Source: SIG440 sp045579055 (GTDB taxonomy: Bacteria; Bacillota; Clostridia; Monoglobales; Monoglobaceae). From it: a stretch of DNA of 10,397 bases. The stretch spans positions 1 through 10,397 of the forward strand of contig JAZNLK010000094.1 in the NCBI GenBank assembly GCA_045579055.1, given 5' to 3'. Made by a program: the position numbers and the translations under genes. Below the pieces are notes generated by a model. That model did not search any database, was not told the DNA's origin, and was given only the letters and a program-made list of their open reading frames with translations. The first letter of the stretch is position 1. Each line of letters begins with the position of its first letter. Positions 1 to 5,738 of the stretch are shown piece by piece.

Positions 1-279
1 TTATTGACACATAATCCCTGAAAAAAGAGAAATAATAGTAATAAGAAATTCACATGAACAGGGATTTGGGACGTGTTGCGATTTTTTTATCAAAAAGAGT
101 CGTAATATCGGTTTATTTGATTTATATTCTGATTTTATGCAGGAAAAAGTCGGTGCGATTATTATGATAAAATTGAGCATAAAACAGAATGGTTTTCAAA
201 GCATGTTATCCCCTGAAAAGTCATATATATCAGGCTTTTTCGGTGTTTTTCAAATATAAAAATAAAGGAGACTAATTAT
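1..279 (+). other. spoVT upstream region, no confident gene
   Basis: AT-rich leader in front of spoVT. I see an 8-bp inverted repeat (AATCCCTG at 13-20 and CAGGGATT at 59-66) with a long loop. There is also a possible hairpin at about 212-241 (CCTGAAAAG against CTTTTTCGG) followed by T-rich sequence. A GCATG at 201-205 followed by CATATATA at 222-229 loosely resembles a forespore sigma-G promoter, which is what drives spoVT in Bacillus subtilis, but the spacing and the -10 match are poor. No gene with a ribosome site was found. Confidence 0.3.
265..270 (+). promoter_or_regulatory. Ribosome binding site of spoVT
   Basis: AAGGAG sits 9 nt before the ATG at 280 and supports that start. Confidence 0.8.
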
Positions 280-819
280 ATGAAAGCAACAGGTATAGTT
301 CGTAGGATAGACGACCTGGGTCGTGTTGTTATACCAAAGGAAATCCGCAGAACAATGAGAATAAGAGAAGGCGACCCACTGGAAATCTATACAGAAAGTG
401 ACGGAACTGTTATTTTCAAAAAGTATTCACCAATCGGCGAACTTGGGGAATTTGCAAGTCAATATGCCGAAGCTCTTGCCCACACAGCCGGTATTCCCGC
501 CTGCATTTCAGACAAGGACACTGTAATCGCCGTGTCGGGAGTTTCAAAAAAAGAGCTTATGAACAAGAAAATATCCGATGATATTGAAAAGGTAATGTCC
601 CAAAAAAGCACCTACGTACTGAAAAACGGTGCAAAAAACATCTCTGTATCCGACGGCAACGATTCCTTTATGGCAGGCATTGCTGCCCCCATTATCTATG
701 ACGGAGATGCAATCGGAACAGTTATGTTTCTTTCATCGCCCGAAAAGGAAGACTTCGGGGAACTGGAACAAAAGCTTGCGGAATCTGCCGCCACATTTTT
801 GGGGAAAACAATCGAATAA
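280..819 (+). CDS. spoVT: Stage V sporulation protein T (AbrB-family transcription regulator)
   Basis: A 179-residue DNA-binding regulator that in Bacillus tunes forespore (sigma-G dependent) gene expression and spore-coat/cortex properties. Residues 1-50 form the AbrB/MazE swapped-hairpin DNA-binding domain, with the hallmark start MKATGIVRRIDDLGRVVIPK and the REGDPLEIY segment. Residues about 55-179 form the GAF-like domain (SPIGELGEFA, AVSGVSKKELMNK, GTVMFLSSPE). The length equals that of Bacillus SpoVT (about 178), so the gene is complete. It starts at an ATG with AAGGAG 9 nt upstream and ends just before a strong hairpin terminator, so it appears monocistronic and convergent with the GH20 genes. 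This is the clearest sign that the host forms spores. The family call is near certain; the regulator's target set in this host is not visible here. Confidence 0.96.
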   Translation: MKATGIVRRIDDLGRVVIPKEIRRTMRIREGDPLEIYTESDGTVIFKKYSPIGELGEFASQYAEALAHTAGIPACISDKDTVIAVSGVSKKELMNKKISDDIEKVMSQKSTYVLKNGAKNISVSDGNDSFMAGIAAPIIYDGDAIGTVMFLSSPEKEDFGELEQKLAESAATFLGKTIE

Positions 820-826
820 TCAAATC

Positions 827-870
827 GGGGATGTTCAACCACTGAACATCCCCTGATTATTCTTATTTTA
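827..870 (+). terminator. Intrinsic terminator after spoVT (possibly bidirectional)
   Basis: A perfect 11-bp stem (GGGGATGTTCA at 827-837, TGAACATCCCC at 843-853) with a 5-nt loop is followed by a T-rich tail. It lies 7 nt after the spoVT stop. It is also only 10 nt past the stop of the converging GH20 gene, whose side has a weaker T-rich tail (GATTTGATTATT), so it probably serves both strands. Confidence 0.85.
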
Positions 871-2638
871 CACGTGCCTGCATTTCTTCTTTTCTCTTCA
901 GAAGCTTGCCTGAGTAAATTTCAATGCCCTTTTCAAAGTTTCTGTCTCTCCAGCAATCCGTAAATTCTGCATAAACCTCGTCGATAAGTGCAGAAACTTC
1001 TTTGCACTTGTCTGCTGTGATTTCCTGATTACGTCTCACCTTACAGAGCTCAGCCGAAACAATAACCTGCTTTGCACCAAGAAGGATTTCCTTCTTGAGA
1101 CGTGCATCAAAGTCAAGCGCTTCAATATCCTTCATAATCTTCTGAACATAGTCAATGAGATTGTCAAAATAGAAGTCATAGCCGTTTCTCTTCAGGTCAA
1201 AGTAGATATTGCCTGTAACATCAAGAGGTTCACCGAAGCTTTCGCCGCAGATTGTTCCAACGTGAATTCTTTCAGGTTCAAGGAGATAGCAGTTAGCCAA
1301 GCGGAACAGATATTCCGAAACCTCAACACCGCCAAACCAGTAATCATCCATAAACTTGTTAGCCGCTCTGATATAGTCTGTCTTGAAGTCCTCACCATTC
1401 TGAAGACGACCAACCTGCCAGCCATACTGAGCTGCAAGAGCCGCCGCAAAGTATGAGAACACAAGTGACTGTGCGTGACCATCCGCAGGCATACCCCAGT
1501 CAGTGATGAGATAACCTCTTGCACCGTAGGTTCTTCCCACTTCGCCTGCTGTTCTCAGGTTGAAGGTTGTAACATCATGACGTCCAACATAGCTGAGATG
1601 AGTATTCGCAGAGGGACAAACATAGAAGTCGACGCCCTTCTGCTGGAATGCCCAGCAATGTTCAGCCATTGTCTGTGACTGGATAAGCTCATAGCCCCAT
1701 TCAAGCGCTGTTGCATTCTTGGGAATGCGAGTGTGCGCATTGGGATAGTTTGTAATCATATCCGCCCAGAACATTACCTTTTTATTATACTTCTTGTTAA
1801 CGTGGTCGGAAACCTTGTTCAGATAATCCATAAACATTGTGTCCTTGCCGTACTTATCACAGAACTCCTTGGACTGGAATTTACCGAGACCAAAAGCCTC
1901 GTCCATACCAACGTTCACATATTCCGACTTGAAGTGTGGCAGAAGTGATTCAAAAAGACCGTCAACAAAATCAAAGGTTTCGGGATGTACAGGGTTGAGA
2001 GTTCCCGAATTGGGAGTATTCTCGTCAAAGAGACCCATATGCTTATATTCGTCTCTGCCAAGCCAATGGCTCATATGACCGAAGCAGTTCTGGTTGGGAA
2101 CAAGGTCAAGAAATCTTTCAGAACAGAATTCTTCAATATCCTTGATATCTTCGGGAGTAAGGCAGTCAAAATCCGCATTAACCTGAGGATATGCCTTATA
2201 CTTGAAGCTGAAATCCTCAATATAAATCTGGAATTCATTGTACTTCATTTCAGCAAGGTATTCAATGAGACCCTTGATTGTTTCAACCTTTGGTTTTCTG
2301 CCACGGCTGATGTCCAGCATATAGCCACGACGTTCAAAATCGGGTTCATCCTCGATTTCAGCAAACTTAAGCTCACCATTCTGAGCCTTCACCAAGTGAT
2401 AAAGTGATGTAACCGCACGGAATCGGCCTTCGTCTGTTGCGTATGTAATCTTGACGCCCTTGTCGCAGATTGAGAGGGTATGTGCTTCCTTTGTCAGGTC
2501 TGCTGACTTTTCAAACTTAATCTCATCACAGCTTAACGCCTCGCTGTAAAAGCACTTGAGGCAAGCTGTATTGAGCTTTGCTTTTAATGTGTAGATACCT
2601 TCTTTATATTCTTCTTTCTTTGGAACAGGAAAAATCAT
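863..2638 (-). CDS. Glycoside hydrolase family 20 protein (beta-N-acetylhexosaminidase-like), copy A
   Basis: A 591-residue enzyme predicted to release terminal beta-linked N-acetylhexosamine by the GH20 substrate-assisted mechanism. The GH20 barrel begins at about residue 100 (RRGYMLDISRGRK, then EYLAEMKYNEFQIYIED). The catalytic Asp-Glu pair is D246-E247 in YVNVGMDEAFGLG, where the usual GGDE reads GMDE. Other barrel features are FGHM and ALEWGYE. There is no signal peptide or membrane segment, so it should act in the cytoplasm on imported oligosaccharides. The upstream GTG at 2650 lies inside the ribosome site (AAAGGTGG). The ATG at 2638, 8 nt after that site, gives the same MIFP start as the paralog upstream and is preferred. 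It is the second gene of a two-gene unit, separated from copy B by a hairpin array. Substrate and linkage are not determinable here. Confidence 0.85.
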   Translation of the reverse strand: MIFPVPKKEEYKEGIYTLKAKLNTACLKCFYSEALSCDEIKFEKSADLTKEAHTLSICDKGVKITYATDEGRFRAVTSLYHLVKAQNGELKFAEIEDEPDFERRGYMLDISRGRKPKVETIKGLIEYLAEMKYNEFQIYIEDFSFKYKAYPQVNADFDCLTPEDIKDIEEFCSERFLDLVPNQNCFGHMSHWLGRDEYKHMGLFDENTPNSGTLNPVHPETFDFVDGLFESLLPHFKSEYVNVGMDEAFGLGKFQSKEFCDKYGKDTMFMDYLNKVSDHVNKKYNKKVMFWADMITNYPNAHTRIPKNATALEWGYELIQSQTMAEHCWAFQQKGVDFYVCPSANTHLSYVGRHDVTTFNLRTAGEVGRTYGARGYLITDWGMPADGHAQSLVFSYFAAALAAQYGWQVGRLQNGEDFKTDYIRAANKFMDDYWFGGVEVSEYLFRLANCYLLEPERIHVGTICGESFGEPLDVTGNIYFDLKRNGYDFYFDNLIDYVQKIMKDIEALDFDARLKKEILLGAKQVIVSAELCKVRRNQEITADKCKEVSALIDEVYAEFTDCWRDRNFEKGIEIYSGKLLKRKEEMQARVK

Positions 2639-2646
2639 TTTAATTT

Positions 2647-2654
2647 CCACCTTT
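2647..2654 (-). promoter_or_regulatory. Ribosome binding site deciding the start of GH20 copy A
   Basis: On the minus strand, AAAGGTGG sits 8 nt before the ATG at 2638. The in-frame GTG at 2650 is part of this site and so is unlikely to be the start codon. Confidence 0.7.
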
Positions 2655-2676
2655 CATTATATATTAAAAAATCTAA

Positions 2677-2796
2677 GTTTTGCAGAGCAAAACAACCGTA
2701 ACTTGCCTCGCAGAGGCAAATTTCACTTGTACGAAGTGCAAATTTCACTCACTCAAAACGTGAATTTCACATTTTGCTGAATGCAAAATATTTCAC
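2677..2796. repeat. Array of five short hairpins with four ATTTCAC linkers between the GH20 genes
   Basis: Consecutive small inverted repeats: GTTTTGC/GCAAAAC (2677-2693, 7 bp, 3-nt loop), TTGCCTC/GAGGCAA (2703-2719, 7 bp, 3-nt loop), CACTT/AAGTG (2724-2738, 5-nt loop), TTCAC/GTGAA (2744-2764, weak), and ATTTTGC/GCAAAAT (2771-2789, 7 bp, 5-nt loop). The linker ATTTCAC recurs at 2720, 2742, 2764 and 2790, which gives steps of 22, 22 and 26 nt. On the transcript of the GH20 unit (minus strand) the linker reads GTGAAAT. The stem sequences differ between units while pairing is kept, and the linker is constant. The hairpin nearest copy A is followed by a TTAGATTTTTT run and might cause partial termination. 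Similar arrays in clostridial genomes are a recollection, not something checked. Confidence 0.75.
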
Positions 2797-2855
2797 TGCA
2801 ATACTCACAACGCTAAGTTAACAGTATTCCCATCGGTATGAGGTGTCACCACCAA

Positions 2856-4625
2856 TTACAGCTCCACAATTTCTTTTCTTCTGTCTTCCAGAACCTTCAC
2901 GAAAATTTCCATACCGTTTTCGTAGTTTTCCATGAGCCACAATTCCTTATATTCGGGAATCATCCAGTCGATGAGCTCACAAAGCTCCTTCTTCTTCTCA
3001 TCGGTCAGCTTCTTTTCGCCGTAACGAGGCTTGCAAAGCTCAGCCGCCAGAATAACCATCTTTGCGTTAATAAGAATCTCACGCTTCATCTTTGTATCAA
3101 AGTCAATTCCTTCAATTTCCGCAATAACATCGTTCACATAGCTGATGATATGATTGAAATAGAAGTCATAGCCACATTCCTTCAGGTCAAAATATGTATA
3201 GTAATGTGACTGCGAAAGTGGCAGACCCAAGAGATGTCCGCATATTGTGCCGTTGTGGATTCTTTCAGGCTCAAGGAGATAGTAGTTTGAAAGTCTGTAC
3301 AAAAGCTCCGAAATTGGCTTGCCCTCAAAGAACAAGTCATTCACAAGCTTTCTTGCGGCATTGAGATAGTAAGGCTTCAGTGCCTCGCCGTTTTGTTCTT
3401 CGCCCACATTCCAGCCATACTGACCGTTCAGTGCAAGATAGAACCAGCTCCATTCAAAGAACTGGGGATTTCCGTAGCTGTTGCCCCAGTCGGTGAGGAG
3501 AAGACCCTTTGCACCGTACTTCTTCCCCACTTCTGCGGCAGTTCTCACATTGAAGGATGCCACATCACCACGGCCTGTAAATGACAAGTGGTTGCTTGTT
3601 GCAGGACAGGTATAGAATGTAACACCCTTGTCACGGAAAGCGGCACAATGCTCAGCCATAACCTGAGACTGAATCAGGTCATAGCCCCATTCAAGAGCAA
3701 TTGCATCCTTGGGGATTCTTGTGTGAGAATCGGGATAGCTTGTAATCATATCCGCCCAGAACATAACCTTCTTGCCGTGTTTCTCACCAATGGTATCACT
3801 CATACGGTTCAGGTAATCCATGAACACATTGTCCTTACCCTTTTCTTTGCAGTATTCCTCAATCTGGAACTTACCAAGACCAAAGGCTTCGTCCATACCG
3901 ATGTTCACATACTTTGACTCAAAGTTTGGAAGAAGTGAATCAAACAGACCGTCCACAAACTCATATGTTTCGGGGAGTAATGGATTCAGTGTTCCCGAAT
4001 TGGGTTTTTCTTCGTCACCCAGTGCAAGATGCTTGAAGTCATCGTGTCCAAGCCATTCCTGCATATGACCAAAACAGTTCTGATTGGGAACAAGGTCAAT
4101 GAAGCGTTCCTTACAGTATGCATCAAGTTCGCGGATGTCCTCAGGAGTAAGACAGTCGAAGTTCTCATTCACCTGAGGGTATGCCTCATACTTGAAGCAG
4201 AAGTTCTCCATATAAAGCTGAAGCTCATTATACTTGAGATATGCCATATAATCAATGAGCTTTTTCACGGTTTCAACCTTTGCAATCTTGCCACGGCTGA
4301 TGTCCAGCATATATCCACGGCATTCAAAGTCAGGCTTGTCCGAGATGCAGACAAATTTCAGTTCCTTGCCCTCCTTCACCATCTGGAAAAGGGTTGTCAC
4401 TCCACGGAACTTACCTTCCTCTGTTGAATATTTGATTTCAATGCCCTTGTCACATACACAAAGACTATATTCTTCCTTTTCAAGACCACTGTCCTGAACA
4501 AAGTTAATTTCATCACTTGCCAAAGCATCCTTCCAGAAGCACATAAGGCAAGCTGTTTTGTATGCTTTTTTCAGGGTATAGCTTCCTTCCTTGTACTCTA
4601 TCTGTTGAGGTGCAGGAAATATCAT
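2856..4625 (-). CDS. Glycoside hydrolase family 20 protein (beta-N-acetylhexosaminidase-like), copy B
   Basis: A 589-residue paralog of the next gene downstream, collinear throughout and clearly alike in every block. The GH20 barrel starts at about residue 100 (CRGYMLDISRGKI, YMAYLKYNELQLYMEN). The catalytic pair is D245-E246 in YVNIGMDEAFGLG. FGHM, MFWADMITSYP and ALEWGYD are shared with copy A. No signal peptide is present, so cytoplasmic action on imported amino-sugar oligosaccharides is likely. An in-frame extension runs up to 4742, but it would cover the promoter, so it is rejected. The ATG at 4625 matches the paralog's MIFP start, although the nearest ribosome-like site (AAAGGA) is 12 nt away, longer than usual. 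It is first gene after the promoter at 4686-4714. Divergence between the copies may reflect different substrates (inference). Confidence 0.85.
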   Translation of the reverse strand: MIFPAPQQIEYKEGSYTLKKAYKTACLMCFWKDALASDEINFVQDSGLEKEEYSLCVCDKGIEIKYSTEEGKFRGVTTLFQMVKEGKELKFVCISDKPDFECRGYMLDISRGKIAKVETVKKLIDYMAYLKYNELQLYMENFCFKYEAYPQVNENFDCLTPEDIRELDAYCKERFIDLVPNQNCFGHMQEWLGHDDFKHLALGDEEKPNSGTLNPLLPETYEFVDGLFDSLLPNFESKYVNIGMDEAFGLGKFQIEEYCKEKGKDNVFMDYLNRMSDTIGEKHGKKVMFWADMITSYPDSHTRIPKDAIALEWGYDLIQSQVMAEHCAAFRDKGVTFYTCPATSNHLSFTGRGDVASFNVRTAAEVGKKYGAKGLLLTDWGNSYGNPQFFEWSWFYLALNGQYGWNVGEEQNGEALKPYYLNAARKLVNDLFFEGKPISELLYRLSNYYLLEPERIHNGTICGHLLGLPLSQSHYYTYFDLKECGYDFYFNHIISYVNDVIAEIEGIDFDTKMKREILINAKMVILAAELCKPRYGEKKLTDEKKKELCELIDWMIPEYKELWLMENYENGMEIFVKVLEDRRKEIVEL

Positions 4626-4651
4626 AATAAAATACCGTCCTTTCTTCATCC

Positions 4652-4668
4652 GTGCGGCATTGCCACAC
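4652..4668 (-). promoter_or_regulatory. Hairpin in the 5' leader of GH20 copy B
   Basis: On the minus strand, GTGTGGC and GCCGCAC pair over 7 bp (one G-U) around an AAT loop. It lies between the predicted transcription start (about 4679) and the ATG at 4625. It may stabilise the leader or modulate translation; no known riboswitch was recognised. Confidence 0.4.
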
Positions 4669-4685
4669 TTTCCCATATTAAATAA

Positions 4686-4714
4686 ATTATACTTTAGTTT
4701 TGTGCTAAAGTCAA
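4686..4714 (-). promoter_or_regulatory. Sigma-A type promoter of the GH20 unit
   Basis: TTGACT (4714-4709), a 17-bp spacer, and TATAAT (4691-4686) on the minus strand. The predicted start near 4679 gives a leader of about 55 nt before the ATG at 4625. This is the only good promoter seen for the two GH20 genes. Confidence 0.8.
4691..4711. promoter_or_regulatory. Operator-like inverted repeat inside the GH20 promoter spacer
   Basis: ACTTTAG (4691-4697) and CTAAAGT (4705-4711) form perfect 7-bp arms around a 7-nt centre. They occupy the spacer and touch both the -35 and -10 boxes, where a bound repressor would block polymerase. The TTAGTTTT half resembles ROK/XylR-type sugar repressor sites, but that assignment is only suggestive. 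Confidence 0.5.
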
Positions 4715-4751
4715 TACGTTTAACAGTTGAAAAAATGGACATTTAACGCAA

Positions 4752-4765
4752 AAATTTATAAATTT
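4752..4765. promoter_or_regulatory. A/T-only palindrome next to the divergent promoter
   Basis: AAATTTATAAATTT is a perfect 14-bp palindrome ending one base before the -35 box at 4767. It could be an UP-element-like A/T tract or a protein site; chance is possible in such AT-rich DNA. Confidence 0.3.
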
Positions 4766-4766
4766 C

Positions 4767-4795
4767 TTGCAAAATGAAAATAACTGTGCTATAAT
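4767..4795 (+). promoter_or_regulatory. Sigma-A type promoter of the structured RNA
   Basis: TTGCAA (4767-4772), a 17-bp spacer, and TATAAT (4790-4795). The predicted start at about 4802 coincides with the first base of the long terminal stem of the RNA. It is divergent from the GH20 promoter, with 52 bp between the two -35 boxes. Confidence 0.75.
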
Positions 4796-4801
4796 TTTTT
4801 A

Positions 4802-4983
4802 TGCTAGACTATTATACTTACACTGGGAATAGTATATTTTTGTCCCACAAGGTGTACGCTCTTTGGCAAAAGCGTACACTCTGACTTCATAACCTTGTGG
4901 GAATTGTAAGTATAAGTGTCTAGCAGCCTTATCGTCGGAGTTTGTGCGTTTTTCATGCGTCTGCTTCGGCAGGCGCATTTTTT
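4802..4983 (+). ncRNA. Highly structured RNA of about 180 nt, family not identified (6S RNA candidate)
   Basis: The transcript should start near 4802 and end at the terminator near 4983. Arms 4802-4821 and 4906-4925 pair over 17 of 20 positions (TGCTAGAC/GTCTAGCA and TATACTTAC/GTAAGTATA around a 3x3 mismatch). Then comes a 21-nt unpaired 5' side against 3 nt on the 3' side. Next is a perfect 10-bp stem, TCCCACAAGG (4843-4852) with CCTTGTGGGA (4893-4902). A 14-nt 3' bulge follows, then an apical stem TGTACGCT/AGCGTACA that extends by TTT/AAA past a bulged C to a GGC loop. Length, 5'-end pairing, a large asymmetric bulge and a private promoter and terminator would suit a 6S RNA. I could not recognise 6S core motifs, and a leader regulating the 75-residue protein downstream is the main alternative. 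Confidence 0.55.
4955..4983 (+). terminator. Strong UUCG-loop intrinsic terminator
   Basis: ATGCGTCTGC (4955-4964) and GCAGGCGCAT (4969-4978) pair over 10 bp (one G-U) around TTCG, followed by six T. It ends the structured RNA and lies directly before the ribosome site of the small gene at 5005. That gene would need read-through or regulated antitermination. Confidence 0.88.
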
Positions 4984-5004
4984 ATTCACAAAGGAGACTT
5001 ACAA

Positions 5005-5232
5005 ATGCCAAACTACAAAGAACTCTACCACAAATTGTTCAACGACATAACCGATACAATTGAACTCATTGAAAATACCAACGATATTCTCAGCAAAACC
5101 CACTTTGAAGCTTTGGAAAAGCTGAAAAAATCCCAGTCAGAAGCCGAAGATATGTATCTCGATATGTGCGACGAGGAAAAAGAAAAACGTCAGGTTATAA
5201 AGATTCACAATTCCAAAAATTCCAAAAATTGA
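5005..5232 (+). CDS. Small acidic, helical hypothetical protein (75 aa)
   Basis: I do not recognise a named family. The ATG at 5005 has AAGGAG 8 nt upstream. A longer in-frame start at 4942 would lie in the RNA terminator region and is rejected. The protein is rich in Glu, Asp and Lys, with no membrane segment or Cys-pair motif. Residues 1-55 look like a helical hairpin: an N-terminal YKELYHKLFNDITDTIELIE helix, then a second helix ALEKLKKSQSEAEDMYLDM. The tail is basic and Asn/Ser-rich. From memory, short proteins with this YKxLYxxLF...A/LxxAQxExExxY pattern are common hypothetical genes in gut Clostridia. It is separated from its only visible promoter by a strong terminator. Its link to the RNA is inferred from position alone. 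Confidence 0.7.
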   Translation: MPNYKELYHKLFNDITDTIELIENTNDILSKTHFEALEKLKKSQSEAEDMYLDMCDEEKEKRQVIKIHNSKNSKN

Positions 5233-5252
5233 ACATCAAAATATCGTCAAAA

Positions 5253-5302
5253 AAGGGCTGTATCAAAACGATTTTTTTAAATCGTGTTTGACCACAACCC
5301 TT
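5253..5302. terminator. Bidirectional terminator between the small gene and the dpn-like operon
   Basis: A near-palindromic 50-nt hairpin: outer AAGGG/CCCTT, inner pairing of ATCAAAACGATTT with AAATCGTGTTTGA (small bulge). On the minus strand it ends in CCCTTTTTTG, a good tail for the dpn-like operon. On the plus strand it is followed by TTGTTCTTTTATT and sits 20 nt after the small gene. Confidence 0.75.
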
Positions 5303-5528
5303 GTTCTTTTATTGTATGGCAAATGCTTGCTTTGCCGTTTTTAATATTCTAAATTATTGGAAATGCTATGCATTTCTTCGTTTTTTGCAATACTGGATAT
5401 TACTTTCTAAATACAAATAAATATTCATGTAGAATAAGCAAAAAACATATTTCACACTATTTATTTTCAGATATCCTTTCACCTTACAAATATTCTTTTC
5501 CTTTATAAAATGAGGCCAACATCATAAA
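5303..5528. other. AT-rich non-coding stretch with two small hairpins
   Basis: No gene seen. Hairpins are GGCAAA/TTTGCC at 5318-5336, followed on the plus strand by GTTTTTA (back-up terminator look), and GAAATGC-TAT-GCATTTC at 5360-5376. One ATTTCAC, the linker word of the array at 2677-2796, occurs near 5449 without flanking hairpins. The rest up to the dpnD stop is featureless AT-rich sequence. Confidence 0.5.
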
Positions 5529-5732
5529 TTAAAATTTAATCCATTCAGTTGATTCATTTTCTGGTTTTATCACAGCTATCTGCTTGGACTGCACTTCTCC
5601 AAGGCAAAGAACAATTTCGCTTTTATGATATTTCTCAGTAGCAATATCTAAAGCTTCCTCAAAATCATTTGCTTCTATTTCAAACTCTTCTACGACTGTT
5701 TCTTCTATTGCAATAGTATATTTTTTCATCAT
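5529..5732 (-). CDS. dpnD: DpnD/PcfM-like small protein
   Basis: A 67-residue protein matching the short DpnD/PcfM family pattern: KKYTIAIEETVVEEFEIEAN, then a helix with EEALDIATEKYHKSEIVL, and an acidic C-terminal strand. The family's biochemical role is unknown to me. In Streptococcus pneumoniae dpnD is the second gene of the DpnI cassette, after the endonuclease gene dpnC, and the order is the same here. The gene starts 6 nt after the endonuclease stop. The ribosome site GAGG overlaps that stop, so translational coupling is likely. Two adjacent ATG codons (5732 and 5729) are possible starts; the second has the better spacing. It is the last gene before the terminator at 5253-5302. Confidence 0.72.
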   Translation of the reverse strand: MMKKYTIAIEETVVEEFEIEANDFEEALDIATEKYHKSEIVLCLGEVQSKQIAVIKPENESTEWIKF

Positions 5733-5738
5733 AATACC

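Noticed and set aside
4..36. Sigma-A promoter starting with TTGACA at 4-9
   Set aside because: No -10 box lies at 16-18 bp; the nearest AATAAT is about 21 bp away, so it is probably chance.
2677..2796. CRISPR array
   Set aside because: Units are too short (22-26 nt), the constant part is only 7 nt, the variable parts are self-complementary, and no cas genes are near.
4626..4742. Longer N-terminus for GH20 copy B
   Set aside because: It would cover the promoter and leader hairpin, and has no match in the paralog, which begins at the same MIFP motif.
4802..4925. Inverted-repeat element (MITE) with 20-nt terminal repeats
   Set aside because: A promoter whose start falls on the first paired base and a strong terminator downstream fit an RNA gene better, and no target-site duplication is visible. 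Not fully excluded.
4802..4983. Known riboswitch, T-box or SRP RNA
   Set aside because: I looked for the usual conserved words (T-box GGTGGNACCGCG, SRP GGAAG-type loop, purine and c-di-GMP cores) and saw none.
4942..5004. Longer N-terminus for the small acidic protein
   Set aside because: It would be translated from the RNA terminator hairpin and lacks a ribosome site; the ATG at 5005 has AAGGAG at proper distance.
5253..5302. Insertion-sequence end (GGGCTGTATCAAAA-like)
   Set aside because: It is a self-contained hairpin with T tails placed right after gene ends, and no transposase or partner repeat exists in the window.
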